NCBI RefSeq assembly: GCF_003675875.1
Contig: NZ_RCDI01000003.1
Location: 558,001-622,000, forward strand
Length of the DNA stretch: 64,000 nt
DNA from: Halostella limicola
GTDB taxonomy: Archaea > Halobacteriota > Halobacteria > Halobacteriales > Natronoarchaeaceae
Direction: 5' to 3'
Position 1 is the first letter of the stretch. Each line of letters starts with the position of its first letter. The notes under the pieces were generated by a model that did not search any database, was not told where the DNA came from, and saw only the letters and a list, made by a program, of their open reading frames with translations. The translations under genes and the position numbers were made by a program. Positions 1 through 7,887 of this stretch are shown piece by piece.

Positions 1-153
1 GAGGAGATAAAGGAGATCCACGGCGCGCGGCTCGACGACCGCGCGCGGACCGAGGACCGCGACCGCTCGTTCACGATGGTCGCGGACGACGTGGACGCGA
101 TAAGCGACGGGAAGCTCATCGGCCGCCCGGGAGGTGAGTCGGATGCGGATTGA
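1..153 (+). CDS. glmE: Glutamate mutase epsilon subunit, C-terminal 50 residues (partial)
   Basis: This open frame enters from the left edge and stops at 151-153. Its tail (FTMVADDVDAISDGKLIGRP) resembles the C-terminus of archaeal coenzyme-B12 glutamate mutase epsilon chains. The enzyme turns L-glutamate into (2S,3S)-3-methylaspartate. Context supports the call strongly, because the next gene uses that product. The last 11 bases overlap the methylaspartate ammonia-lyase gene, whose ribosome site (GGGAGGTGA, 129-137) lies inside this frame, so the two are probably translationally coupled. With only 50 residues visible, the identification rests on tail similarity plus neighbourhood. Confidence 0.6.
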   Translation, partial: EEIKEIHGARLDDRARTEDRDRSFTMVADDVDAISDGKLIGRPGGESDAD

Positions 154-1414
154 GGCCGTCCGCGCCGTCCCCGGCGTCTCTGGGTTCTTCTTCGACGACC
201 AGAAGGCAATCACGGAGGGCGCGACGCAGGACGGGTTCACCTACGAGGGCGACCCCGTCACGCCCGGGTTCGAGCGCATCCGCGAGGCCGGCGAGGCGCT
301 CACGGTCGACCTCGAACTGTCCGACGGTACGGTTGTCAGCGGCGACTGCGCCGCGGTCCAGTACTCCGGCGCCGGCGGGCGCGACCCGCTGTTCCGCGCG
401 GAGCGCTATGCCGACGCGATCGAGGGCCGCGTCGCCGACGCGCTGACCGGCCGGACGCCGACGGCGTTCGCCGAGAACGCGTCGGTCGTCGAGGACCTCC
501 CGCCGGTCGAGAGCGGCGGCGACCGCCTGCACACGGCCCTCAGGTACGGCGTCTCGCAGGCGCTGCTCGCCGCGGCGGCCCACGCGCGAAAGACGACCCG
601 GACCGAGGTGCTGGCGTCGGCGCTCGGGACGACGCCCGCCGACCGCCCGGTCCCGGTGTTCGGCCAGTCCGGCGACACCCGCTACGAGAACGCCGAGAAG
701 ATGCTCGTCAAGGGCGTCCCCGTCCTCCCGCACGGACTGTTCAACAGCACGGAGAAGATCGGCGAGGACGGCGAGAAGCTGGTCGAGTACCTCGACTGGC
801 TGTCGACCCGCGCCGGCGAACTCGGCCCCGAGAGCTACGCGCCGCGGTTCCACGTCGACGTGTACGGCACCTTCGGGCAGGCGTTCGGTCCGCCGTACGA
901 CCGCGCGGAATTGGCCGACTACTTCGCCGACCTGCGCGAGGCGGCAGCGCCGTACCCCGTGCAGGTCGAGGGGCCGATGGACGCGGGCGGCCGCGAGGAA
1001 CAGATCCGCGAGATGGCGGAACTCCGCGACGGCCTCGCGGACGCCGGCGTCGACGTGGACATCGTGGCCGACGAGTGGTGCAACACCTTCGACGACGTGC
1101 AGGCGTTCGTCGACGCCGGCGCGGCCGATGTCGTGCAGGTGAAGACGCCGGACCTCGGCGGCATCCAGCGCTCCGGTGAGGCCGTCCGCTACTGCGAAGG
1201 GACCGACACCCGCGCCTACCTCGGCGGGACGTGCAACGAGACGGTGACCTCCGCCCGCGCCTGCGCGCACGTCGCCCTCGCGACGGACGCCGCACAGGTC
1301 CTCGCGAAGCCCGGCATGGGCTTCGACGAGGGGTTCATGGTCGTCACCAACGAGATGCGCCGGGCGCTCTCTCGCCGCGGCGGAGTGGGTCGGGAGGTGG
1401 CAGCCGATGACTAG
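143..1414 (+). CDS. mal: Methylaspartate ammonia-lyase
   Basis: This enzyme (EC 4.3.1.2) removes ammonia from 3-methylaspartate to give mesaconate, in the cytoplasmic methylaspartate cycle. The 423-residue protein belongs to the enolase superfamily. The catalytic Lys is K334 in QVKTPDLGG. Metal ligands are D239 (HVDVYGT), E276 (VEGPMD) and D310 (VADEW), and H197 (VLPHGLF) matches the second base. Spacing agrees closely with the structurally known Citrobacter enzyme. I chose ATG 143 over GTG 134 because GGGAGGTGA at 129-137 sits at the right distance. The gene is part of an operon with the glutamate mutase tail upstream and the hydratase and lyase downstream. Confidence 0.95.
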   Translation: MRIEAVRAVPGVSGFFFDDQKAITEGATQDGFTYEGDPVTPGFERIREAGEALTVDLELSDGTVVSGDCAAVQYSGAGGRDPLFRAERYADAIEGRVADALTGRTPTAFAENASVVEDLPPVESGGDRLHTALRYGVSQALLAAAAHARKTTRTEVLASALGTTPADRPVPVFGQSGDTRYENAEKMLVKGVPVLPHGLFNSTEKIGEDGEKLVEYLDWLSTRAGELGPESYAPRFHVDVYGTFGQAFGPPYDRAELADYFADLREAAAPYPVQVEGPMDAGGREEQIREMAELRDGLADAGVDVDIVADEWCNTFDDVQAFVDAGAADVVQVKTPDLGGIQRSGEAVRYCEGTDTRAYLGGTCNETVTSARACAHVALATDAAQVLAKPGMGFDEGFMVVTNEMRRALSRRGGVGREVAADD

Positions 1415-1511
1415 CGAGAACGGAGCGTTAGCGACGTTCTCGGAATTGCGAGCGGGGAGTACAGCGACCCGCGAGCGAGGGAATCGCGGTACCGGAGGTG
1501 ACCGCGAATGA
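1407..1511 (+). CDS. Possible 34-residue ORF linking mal and mch
   Basis: Between mal and mch lies a 93-base gap holding a 34-codon frame. Its ATG (1407) overlaps the mal stop, a GGGAGGTGG site sits at 1392-1400, and its TGA (1509-1511) overlaps the mch start as ATGA. That geometry is typical of translational coupling. The peptide (starting MTSENGALATFSELR) matches nothing I know and has no domain or membrane segment. The DNA also looks like the GCGAGCGA-rich spacer common in haloarchaea, so it may be a ribosome bridge rather than a functional protein. Confidence 0.35.
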   Translation: MTSENGALATFSELRAGSTATRERGNRGTGGDRE

Positions 1512-2605
1512 CTGAGTGGACGGACTCCGAGACGTTCGCCGCGGCCTTGGACCGGGCGGAGACGCTGGAGAAGGGCAACTACTTCGAGGCGTTCGCGGAG
1601 GGCGACACGCTCTCGCACGACGCAGGCCTCCGCCTGACCCGCCACGGCAACGACCAGTGGATGAGCCAGACGCTCAACCACGACCCGGCGTACTGGCGGA
1701 CCGACGCCGCCCGCGAGCGCGGGTTCGAGGAGCCGCCGATCCACCCGGACTACCTCGTCGCCGCGACCATGGGGCCGAGCGTCGAGGACCTCAGCGAGAA
1801 GGGCGGCTACTTCCTCGGCCGCGACGACGTTACCATCCACGACCACGAGGTGTACCCCGGGACCGAACTCCGCGTGGAGTCGACCGTGCAGGCGACGCGC
1901 TCGTCGAGCTCCCGCCCGGACTACGGCATCGTCACGTGGGAGACCCGGGGGATCGACGCCGACGGCGGCGACGTTCTCCTCTCCTACGAGCGCACGAACA
2001 TGATCCCGCGGCGCGAGCCGCTGGAGACGGACGGCGGGCAGACGACCGAGCGCGACGACGGGGACGGTGAGGGCGACGGCGACGAGGGCGCCGACGAAAC
2101 CGACGACGCCCCCTCGCTCCCCGACGAACTGATCGCCCCCGACGGCCCCGCGTTCGCCGACTTCCGCCGGGCGCTGGACGAGGCCGAGGACCGCGACGCC
2201 GCCGTCGCGTACCGCCACGAGCGCGGGCGGACGATGGACGACACGCTCGTTTCCGGCCTCCCGCTGGCGACGCTCAACACCGCGAAACAGCACCACGACG
2301 CGAACTACATGGCGGACTCCCCCTCGGGAGACATCGTCACCTACGGCGACGTGACCCGCTCCATCGCGCTCGGCCACGCCCGCTCCGACGAGCGGACCCA
2401 CCGCGAACTCGCCTACGCCGACGAGCGCTTCCACACGTTCGTCACGCCGGGCGACACCGTCTACGGGTTCACCCGCGTCCTCGACGCCGACGCCTCGGCC
2501 GACGGCGCGCCAGACGGAGGCGGGCGGATCCGCTTCCAGCACGTCGCGTTCAACCAGAACGACGAACCGGTGTACTCCGGGACCCGCACCGCGCTCGTCC
2601 GATAG
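1508..2605 (+). CDS. mch: Mesaconyl-CoA hydratase (MaoC-like double hotdog)
   Basis: This enzyme hydrates mesaconyl-C1-CoA to beta-methylmalyl-CoA, the step before cleavage to glyoxylate and propionyl-CoA. The 365-residue protein has two hotdog-like halves: residues about 20-175 carry FAEGDTLSHDAGL and an EEPPIHPDYLVAATMGP segment, and residues about 205-365 end with FQHVAFNQNDEPVYSGTRT. A very acidic low-complexity linker (roughly residues 178-203, rich in Asp, Glu and Gly) joins them. GGAGGTGA at 1495-1502 supports ATG 1508. Its position between mal and a CitE-like lyase strongly supports this role over other MaoC hydratases. Confidence 0.9.
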   Translation: MTEWTDSETFAAALDRAETLEKGNYFEAFAEGDTLSHDAGLRLTRHGNDQWMSQTLNHDPAYWRTDAARERGFEEPPIHPDYLVAATMGPSVEDLSEKGGYFLGRDDVTIHDHEVYPGTELRVESTVQATRSSSSRPDYGIVTWETRGIDADGGDVLLSYERTNMIPRREPLETDGGQTTERDDGDGEGDGDEGADETDDAPSLPDELIAPDGPAFADFRRALDEAEDRDAAVAYRHERGRTMDDTLVSGLPLATLNTAKQHHDANYMADSPSGDIVTYGDVTRSIALGHARSDERTHRELAYADERFHTFVTPGDTVYGFTRVLDADASADGAPDGGGRIRFQHVAFNQNDEPVYSGTRTALVR

Positions 2606-2643
2606 CCGATCAGACCACAGCCACCACAGCTTCGACACCACCG

Positions 2644-3678
2644 ATGACACGACTCAGCCGCACGTTCCAGACCGCACCGGCCGCCGTCCCGAAGGAGAAC
2701 TCGGCGAAGTACCTCGACTCCGGCCTCCAGGCCGAGGGCTTCCAGGCCCCCGACTGGCTGGTCCCCGACCTCGAAGACGGGACCGCGCCGAACCAGAAGG
2801 AGGAGGCGCTTGCGAACACCGTCGACCGCCTCGCGGGCGGCACCGACTTCGGCGGCGAGATCTGGCCCCGCGTCCAGTGGGGCTACGACAGCGAGCGCGA
2901 CCGCGACCGGGGCCGCGAGGAGATCGAGACCCTCGTCCGCGAGGTCGGCGACGAGATAGACGGCGTGGTCGTCCCGAAGGTCGGCCGCGTCGAGGACGTC
3001 GAGCGCGCGGCCACCGCCGTCGCCGAGGCCGAGCGCGAGTACGGTCGCCCCGACGGCTCGATCGAGTTCTCGGTCATCGTCGAGACCGCCCGCGCCAAGT
3101 CCGACCTCCGCGAGATATCGAAGCTCGGCGCGGGCTCCCGGCTCGCCGGCCTCGTGTTCGGCCCGGTCGACTACACGGCGGAGCTCGGGGCTCGCGCCAT
3201 CGACGGCTCCCGACCCACCTGGGACGGCCTGCTCGCCGACCTCTCGAACGAGGCCAGCGCGAACGGCCTCGTCTCCGTCGGCGGCCCGTTCGACGACCTG
3301 TTCCGCGAGCGCGCCGGCGTCCGGTTCTACAACGGCGACGCCTACGCCAACCAGGTGGAGCGAGAGGCGAAGCTCGGCCTCGACGGGAGCTGGTCGCTGT
3401 ACCCGAAACAGACCGCGCAGGCGAACCGCATTCACATGCCGACCGAGGCGGAGCTCCGCCGCGACGTGAGCAAGATAGAGCGCTTCGAGGCGGCGAAGTC
3501 GGAGGGAACCGGCGCCGTCACGCTCGACGGCCAGATGGTCGACGAGGCGACGTTCAAGAACTTCGCGAACACCGTCCGCACCGTGCACGAGATCGACGAG
3601 GTCCACCCGGCCCAGACCGCCGAGGCGTACGACGAGGACCTGCTCGAACGCGCGCTCGACCTGGACCCCGCGTGGTAA
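2644..3678 (+). CDS. Beta-methylmalyl-CoA / malyl-CoA lyase (HpcH/HpaI, CitE-like)
   Basis: The protein has 344 residues and belongs to the HpcH/HpaI aldolase family. It should split beta-methylmalyl-CoA into propionyl-CoA and glyoxylate, closing the methylaspartate route. Visible family features are the DLEDGTAPNQKEEA segment near the N-terminus (acidic metal/CoA site), the PKVGRVEDVE strand, VIVETARAKSDL with the metal-binding Glu, and LVFGPVDYTAELG. The C-terminal KNFANTVRTVHEIDEVHPAQ is the usual CitE lid region. Only 38 bases separate it from mch, so it is probably the last operon gene. A malyl-CoA thioesterase role is possible in paralogues, but context favours the lyase. Confidence 0.88.
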   Translation: MTRLSRTFQTAPAAVPKENSAKYLDSGLQAEGFQAPDWLVPDLEDGTAPNQKEEALANTVDRLAGGTDFGGEIWPRVQWGYDSERDRDRGREEIETLVREVGDEIDGVVVPKVGRVEDVERAATAVAEAEREYGRPDGSIEFSVIVETARAKSDLREISKLGAGSRLAGLVFGPVDYTAELGARAIDGSRPTWDGLLADLSNEASANGLVSVGGPFDDLFRERAGVRFYNGDAYANQVEREAKLGLDGSWSLYPKQTAQANRIHMPTEAELRRDVSKIERFEAAKSEGTGAVTLDGQMVDEATFKNFANTVRTVHEIDEVHPAQTAEAYDEDLLERALDLDPAW

Positions 3679-4266
3679 TCAGGGCGGCTCGATCAGCTCG
3701 TCGGGGACGTCCGCGTCCAGCCCGTCGTGCTCGTCGCGCATCTCCTGAAGGTCGTCGTACAGCGACTGTGCGAGCACCGTGAGCATCTCGAAGCGGTCGC
3801 TCTCCGCCAGTTCCTCCTCGCTTTTCTCCTCGCGGAGGACGTCGAGCTTCGACTTCAGGCGCAGGTACTCGTTGAGGCGCGTGTCGTAGCTCGCCCGGAC
3901 GAGCTGGCGCTTTACCACCTCGTGTAGTTCCTCCTCGGTCGCGGGTTTGACCACGTAGTCGTCGAACGGCATGTCGACGACGTCCATCGTCGGCTCAAGC
4001 GCGGTCACCATGACGACCTGGAGGTCGAACTCCCGCTCGCGAAGCTCGTCGAGCACGTCGTCGCCAGACTTGTCGGGCATCTGCCGGTCGAGCAGGACGA
4101 CGTCGACGTTCTCGTCGGTCTCCGCGAGCGTCTCCTCGCCGCTGTAGGCCCGCCGAACCCGGTACCGGGATTCGAGATACCCCGCGTAGAGGTCCGTCAC
4201 CTTCTCGTTGTCGTCGGCGACGATAACCGTCCCCTCGTCTCCGTCCCCCTCGCCGCTATCGGCCAT
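3679..4266 (-). CDS. HalX-type response regulator
   Basis: This 195-residue cytoplasmic signalling protein has an N-terminal receiver domain (about residues 10-125) with the phospho-acceptor Asp in VVLLDRQMPDKSG, an acidic pair in VIVADDNEK, and the conserved Lys in YVVKPATEEEL. The C-terminal 70 residues form an alpha-helical, coiled-coil-prone domain (YLRLKSKLDVLREEKSEEEL) typical of the haloarchaeal HalX output module. No DNA-binding domain is visible. I chose the start at 4266 because GAGG lies just upstream and the receiver fold begins there; the longer open frame is not needed. It is convergent with the lyase gene, and no cognate histidine kinase is adjacent. Confidence 0.85.
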   Translation of the reverse strand: MADSGEGDGDEGTVIVADDNEKVTDLYAGYLESRYRVRRAYSGEETLAETDENVDVVLLDRQMPDKSGDDVLDELREREFDLQVVMVTALEPTMDVVDMPFDDYVVKPATEEELHEVVKRQLVRASYDTRLNEYLRLKSKLDVLREEKSEEELAESDRFEMLTVLAQSLYDDLQEMRDEHDGLDADVPDELIEPP

Positions 4267-4372
4267 TATTCCTCTGCAAGGACCCCGCGCCGAAATAGGT
4301 TTTCGGTCCTGTTCGAGAACTAGAACGATTCTCCGCGCCGAACGGCCGACCGCTCGGGCGGCGTCGAAAAGG

Positions 4373-4457
4373 CGCCGTCGGTGGGATTTGAACCCACATG
4401 GTGCGAAGCACCGCCGGTTCTCAAGACCGGCGGACGACCAGATTGTCCAACGACGGC
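4373..4457 (-). tRNA. tRNA-Ser (anticodon TGA)
   Basis: Read on the minus strand, this 85-nt gene has a perfect 7-bp acceptor stem (GCCGTCG with CGACGGC), an anticodon stem CCGGT/ACCGG around loop CTTGAGA, a long class II variable arm (GGTGC-TTC-GCACC), a T arm with GGGTTCAAATCCC and discriminator G. The anticodon TGA plus the long arm and G73 identify a serine tRNA. CCA is not encoded. A nested inverted repeat lies directly against its 5' end. Confidence 0.95.
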
Positions 4458-4459
4458 TC

Positions 4460-4539
4460 ATACTGTCGGTTGTCCCCGCGAGCCGCGATGCGCCACCTAG
4501 GGGTGGCGAACTGCGGCACGGACGTACAATCGACAGTAT
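4460..4539. repeat. Nested inverted repeat beside tRNA-Ser
   Basis: Outer arms ATACTGTCGGTTGT (4460-4473) and ACAATCGACAGTAT (4526-4539) are complementary at 13 of 14 positions. Inside lie CCGC/GCGG and then CGCCACC-TAGG-GGTGGCG, a perfect 7-bp hairpin. All arms nest concentrically, so the 80 bases can fold into one long stem-loop on either strand. No coding capacity is seen. It could be a tiny inverted-repeat element (MITE-like), a structured RNA, or the promoter region of the neighbouring tRNA. Confidence 0.6.
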
Positions 4540-4700
4540 CACTTACAGTTCAGTGGTTGGGTGACTTCAATCTGACGTACGGCGACGCAGTATTCCCTTT
4601 CCCACGCGCCCGGGACCGTCGAACGGCTCCGCTTCGGGTGACCACAGCGACGACTGTAGCCTACACAAGGGCCTTATCCTCATCCCGACAGGTGACGGGT

Positions 4701-5834
4701 ATGACTCCGCTCTCCCGACGAACTGCCCTCCGGATCGGCGGCGCGTCGCTCGCCGCCGCGGTCGCCGGCTGTCTCGGCCGTTCAGACGAGTCGGACCCGG
4801 CCGACGGATCGACTTCGCCGGACGACACCACGGACGCCTCGAACGGCGACGGCTCACTGGACGTCGAGATCAAACAGTACGACGGCGTCGACGGGACGCC
4901 CCGCTGGTACGACGAGACTAGCGCTCAACTGGTGGTGATTGACTCCGAGGAGCGCGCTCGTGCGGCCCTGGGAGCGCCGGTCGGTTCGGACGCGACCGGC
5001 GAGTTCGTCTCGGCGACGGACTTCGCGGAGTCCGTCCTGCTGTTCGTCGCGGCCGCCGCACCGAACGCCTGCTACGGCCGGATCGACGTGAGCGACGTCC
5101 GCGCCGACGGCGGCCGACTCGTCGGCTCCGCGGCCGCGGTCGACGAGAGCGACGGCGAGACGGCCTGCGCCGAGGTCGTCTCCTTCCCCGCCGCGCTGGT
5201 TCGGGTGACGTTCGACGGCGACCCCGTCACCGGCGCGTCGCTGTCGGTCACCGACGGCTGGGGCGAGACTGCCGACCTCGACGCGACCGCCGACGACTCC
5301 CTCGGGCCGGACCCTGAGGACCTCGCGGGGCACGTCCGCCCCGACGGCGACCCGGAACGGGTGCCGCCCGCGCTCGACTGCGACGACGACGAGTTCAGGC
5401 GTCACATCCAGCCCTTCGACGAGGAGGACCTCCAGTGGGGCGAGGCGACCGGCGACGACGGCGACCCACGGTTCGCGATGCGGGTCGACCGGACGGCGGT
5501 CGACCGCGGCGGCGAGGTTCGGGTGACGCTGACGAACGTCGCCGACGAGGTGCTGACCGTCGGCAACAGCGACAAGCACAGCCTGCAGGTGTACACGGAC
5601 GCGGGGTGGCAGGACGTCCGCGGCGCGACCGGCGACCACCCGTTCGCGTACACCGACGAGGCGTACGAGCTCCCGCCCGGCGAGGGATTCGAGTGGAACC
5701 TCTCGATGACCAAGGACAGCGTCGTCGCGGACCACCAGATCGACCTGACGGTCTGTCCGGGCCTGCCCGCCGGTCGCTACCGGTTCGTCTTCTGGAACCC
5801 GACGGTGGCGGTCGCGTTCGACCTGCGAGAATGA
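4701..5834 (+). CDS. Tat-exported lipoprotein of unknown function
   Basis: The 377-residue protein starts with a twin-arginine signal (SRRTALRIGG) followed by a lipobox ending AAVAGC, so it should be exported folded and lipid-anchored outside the cell. An Asp/Ser/Thr-rich linker (about residues 28-55) is followed by two regions. The first half contains two well separated Cys (NACYGR and ETACAE) that might pair. The C-terminal 120 residues (VTLTNVADEVLTVGN through YRFVFWNPTVAVAF) look like a beta-sandwich of the Ig-like or BsuPI-inhibitor kind. AGGTGA at 4690-4695 supports ATG 4701; the upstream part of the open frame is not needed. I assign no enzymatic function. Confidence 0.8.
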   Translation: MTPLSRRTALRIGGASLAAAVAGCLGRSDESDPADGSTSPDDTTDASNGDGSLDVEIKQYDGVDGTPRWYDETSAQLVVIDSEERARAALGAPVGSDATGEFVSATDFAESVLLFVAAAAPNACYGRIDVSDVRADGGRLVGSAAAVDESDGETACAEVVSFPAALVRVTFDGDPVTGASLSVTDGWGETADLDATADDSLGPDPEDLAGHVRPDGDPERVPPALDCDDDEFRRHIQPFDEEDLQWGEATGDDGDPRFAMRVDRTAVDRGGEVRVTLTNVADEVLTVGNSDKHSLQVYTDAGWQDVRGATGDHPFAYTDEAYELPPGEGFEWNLSMTKDSVVADHQIDLTVCPGLPAGRYRFVFWNPTVAVAFDLRE

Positions 5835-5861
5835 GGCCGCACTCGCCGGTGACGCGACCGG

Positions 5862-6608
5862 CTACTCCCGCCGGACCGACGGCGTCCCGTCCGCCGCGTC
5901 GACGGTGAGCCCGAGGTCCGCGATGGCCGTCGCGGTGTGTTCGGGGATGATCCGGCCGGCGTGGGTCCGAGCGCGGACCAGCGAGACGACGCTCGCGAGG
6001 TCCCGCCCCGTCTCGACGACCGGGAGCTGCGGGAGGAAGTCCACGTCGCGGCCGGCGTCGACCCCGCGGTGGGTCAGCGTCTCCAGGGCCGGCGGGGCGT
6101 AGGCGTCCTCGAAGTCGACGGTGTCGGTGAAGCCCGCGTAGTACGTCCGGCCGCCGTCGCTCGGGCCGAGGACGACCTCGCTCCGGCGGAGCTTCATCGC
6201 CGCGTTGTCGACCTCCTTGCGCCCGAGGGTCGGCACCGCGGGCGAGACGACCGCGGCCGACTGCACCTCCTCGCGTTCCAGCAGGTGGGTGACCGTGTTG
6301 CCCGCGCGTGCGGAGAACGACGACCCGGCCTGCACCTCGAAGCGGACGCCGTCGGTCGACCCGAGCGCGTCGGCGACGACGGCGCGGAGCTGCGCCTCGG
6401 AGCTCTCCTCGGATTCGGGCAAGTCCCCGTCGTCGCGGTAGTTCACGAGCAGGTCCGCACCGCTTCCCGCGACGGCCGCGACCACGTCCTTCAGCATGGC
6501 CTCGTAGAGGTCGGTCGCCTCGCCGGCGGAGAGCGGCGAGGTGTCGGGGAGCCGTGGGAGGACGACGCCGTCGCGCGGCGGATCCGCCAGCACTGCGACA
6601 ACTGTCAT
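5862..6608 (-). CDS. DUF2064-like nucleotide-sugar-transferase-fold protein
   Basis: This 248-residue protein begins MTVVAVLADPPRDGVVLPRL and contains SSFSARAGNTVTHLL, AVVSPAVPTLGRKEVDNAA and KLRRSEVVLGPSDGGRTYYAGF. The last two correspond to the GSDxPxL and LGPAxDGGYYLIG signatures of the DUF2064 (TIGR04282) glycosyltransferase-A-like family, though the first Asp-containing motif is degenerate here (SPAVPTL). The substrate is unknown. It is convergent with the lipoprotein gene (28-base gap) and divergent from a small membrane protein. The start is the first Met giving a complete Rossmann-like strand. Confidence 0.6.
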   Translation of the reverse strand: MTVVAVLADPPRDGVVLPRLPDTSPLSAGEATDLYEAMLKDVVAAVAGSGADLLVNYRDDGDLPESEESSEAQLRAVVADALGSTDGVRFEVQAGSSFSARAGNTVTHLLEREEVQSAAVVSPAVPTLGRKEVDNAAMKLRRSEVVLGPSDGGRTYYAGFTDTVDFEDAYAPPALETLTHRGVDAGRDVDFLPQLPVVETGRDLASVVSLVRARTHAGRIIPEHTATAIADLGLTVDAADGTPSVRRE

Positions 6609-6675
6609 ACACGCCACTCCGTGTTCCGTCCCTTTAGGGCCGCCGTTTTTGCCCCTCGCCCGCCTACCGGGACGC

Positions 6676-6867
6676 ATGCGCTGGACGTCTCTGCTCGGTG
6701 GTATCGCGGCCGTACTGGTCGGGTTCGCGGCGGTCGCCGCGCCGCTTTACTTCTTCTCGGTCGGCGCGCAGGGTCGCTCGTACGCGTCGCTGGGGCTGGT
6801 CGCCGTCGCGGTCGCCGCCTTCGTCGCGCTCGGGTGGGCGGACCGCCACGACACGCCCTACTGGTGA
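6676..6867 (+). CDS. Small two-helix membrane protein
   Basis: The 63-residue product consists almost wholly of two hydrophobic segments (roughly residues 5-25 and 35-53), ending DRHDTPYW. No known domain is seen. It is divergent from the DUF2064-like gene, with 67 bases between start codons, and convergent with the uracil-DNA glycosylase homologue. Codon use matches its neighbours, which supports a real gene, but function is unknown. Confidence 0.65.
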   Translation: MRWTSLLGGIAAVLVGFAAVAAPLYFFSVGAQGRSYASLGLVAVAVAAFVALGWADRHDTPYW

Positions 6868-6879
6868 GAGCGGGGCGCG

Positions 6880-7512
6880 CTATCTGCTCCGCCGGCCCTT
6901 CGTCTGCCGGTAGTCGCTCGCCATCAGCGCCGAGAAGTGCTCGACGAACGCCTGCGTCTGTTCCTCCGTCTGTTCGCCGGGGTCTATCATCGGCACGAGC
7001 TCGAAGCCGCGACCGCGGATCGTCGTCGCGTGGTCCTCGACGACGTCGAACTCCTCTGCCGGCGTCGTCGTGTACTCGACGGCGATCTCTTCGAGGGCGC
7101 GCTCGCCGACGGGGACGATGATCTCGGGGTTGATCATCCGGATCTCGGCGTTGAGGTAGGGCTCGCAGGTGACGACCTCCTCGTCCGTCGGCGGGCGCTC
7201 GGGGTGGCGACAGCGCGTGAGGTACGTGACGAAGGCGTTCTCCAGGTCCGGCTCGACGCTGTCGGCGGGGGAGGCACACAGCGCGAGTCGTCGGAGGATA
7301 GCGAGGAAGTTCTCGCTCCCCGGATCGCCGGTGAAGGGGACGCCCGTCTCGTCGGCCCCGGGACCGGGGCGCTCGCCCACGAAGACGAAGTCCGCGCCCA
7401 CGTCGCCGTACCCGTGGACGACCTGGGTCCGGGACTCGCAGAGGGCGGGACAGTTCTCGCAGTCCTCGTCCATCCCGAAGGGGTTCGAGGTGTCCTGTTG
7501 GTGTGCGTCCAC
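6880..7512 (-). CDS. Uracil-DNA glycosylase superfamily protein (family 4-like, iron-sulfur)
   Basis: This protein probably excises uracil from DNA arising from cytosine deamination. The 210 residues show Cys18 and Cys21 (CENC) plus two later Cys (TRCRHPE and VVTCEPYL), matching the four [4Fe-4S] ligands of family 4/5 enzymes. The active-site motif is VGERPGPGADETGVPFTG and the C-terminal His-containing loop lies near EDHATTIRGRG. I prefer GTG 7512 as the start because GGAGG precedes it closely; ATG 7473 has no such site. It lies downstream of, and on the same strand as, a small hypothetical gene. The exact family within the superfamily is not certain. Confidence 0.8.
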   Translation of the reverse strand: MDAHQQDTSNPFGMDEDCENCPALCESRTQVVHGYGDVGADFVFVGERPGPGADETGVPFTGDPGSENFLAILRRLALCASPADSVEPDLENAFVTYLTRCRHPERPPTDEEVVTCEPYLNAEIRMINPEIIVPVGERALEEIAVEYTTTPAEEFDVVEDHATTIRGRGFELVPMIDPGEQTEEQTQAFVEHFSALMASDYRQTKGRRSR

Positions 7513-7553
7513 GCCTCCTCCGAGGTGGTCCAGCGTGAAAACGGCCGCGGTGC

Positions 7554-7769
7554 TTACCGGTCGAGGCCGCCCCGCTCCTTCACGTTCAGGATGTTCCGCA
7601 CGTTGAGGTAGATCTCCTGCGGGTCCGTCTCCTCGTCCTCGTCGTAGAGGTCGCTGACGCGGTAGAGGATGGCGGCGATCTGCCTGCTCTCGGAGCTCTC
7701 CCCACGCACGTCGTCGGCGATCTCTCGCAGGGCCTCGACGCGCTCCTCGTCGGGTTCGAAGTCGCTCAT
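7554..7769 (-). CDS. Small acidic hypothetical protein
   Basis: The 71-residue soluble protein starts MSDFEPDEERVEALREIA and ends VRNILNVKERGGLDR. It is predicted helical and very acidic, without cysteines or membrane segments. I do not recognise the family. It lies 41 bases upstream of the uracil-DNA glycosylase homologue on the same strand and may be cotranscribed with it. Its start is divergent from the next gene, with 118 bases between. Confidence 0.65.
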   Translation of the reverse strand: MSDFEPDEERVEALREIADDVRGESSESRQIAAILYRVSDLYDEDEETDPQEIYLNVRNILNVKERGGLDR

Positions 7770-7887
7770 ACGCCCAGCTATCGCGCGACGGACTTGTAAC
7801 GACTGCGAAGCGCTCCCGCCCGCGGCGACGTATCTCGCCGCCGAGAGGTCGGCCAACGCGTAATGGACTCGCCGTCGAAGGGCGGGT

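Noticed and set aside
116-2650. Very long minus-strand open frame across the methylaspartate operon
   Set aside because: It is the antisense shadow of three certain genes. High GC removes stop codons from such frames, and the composition (Val/Arg/Gly-rich) resembles no protein family.
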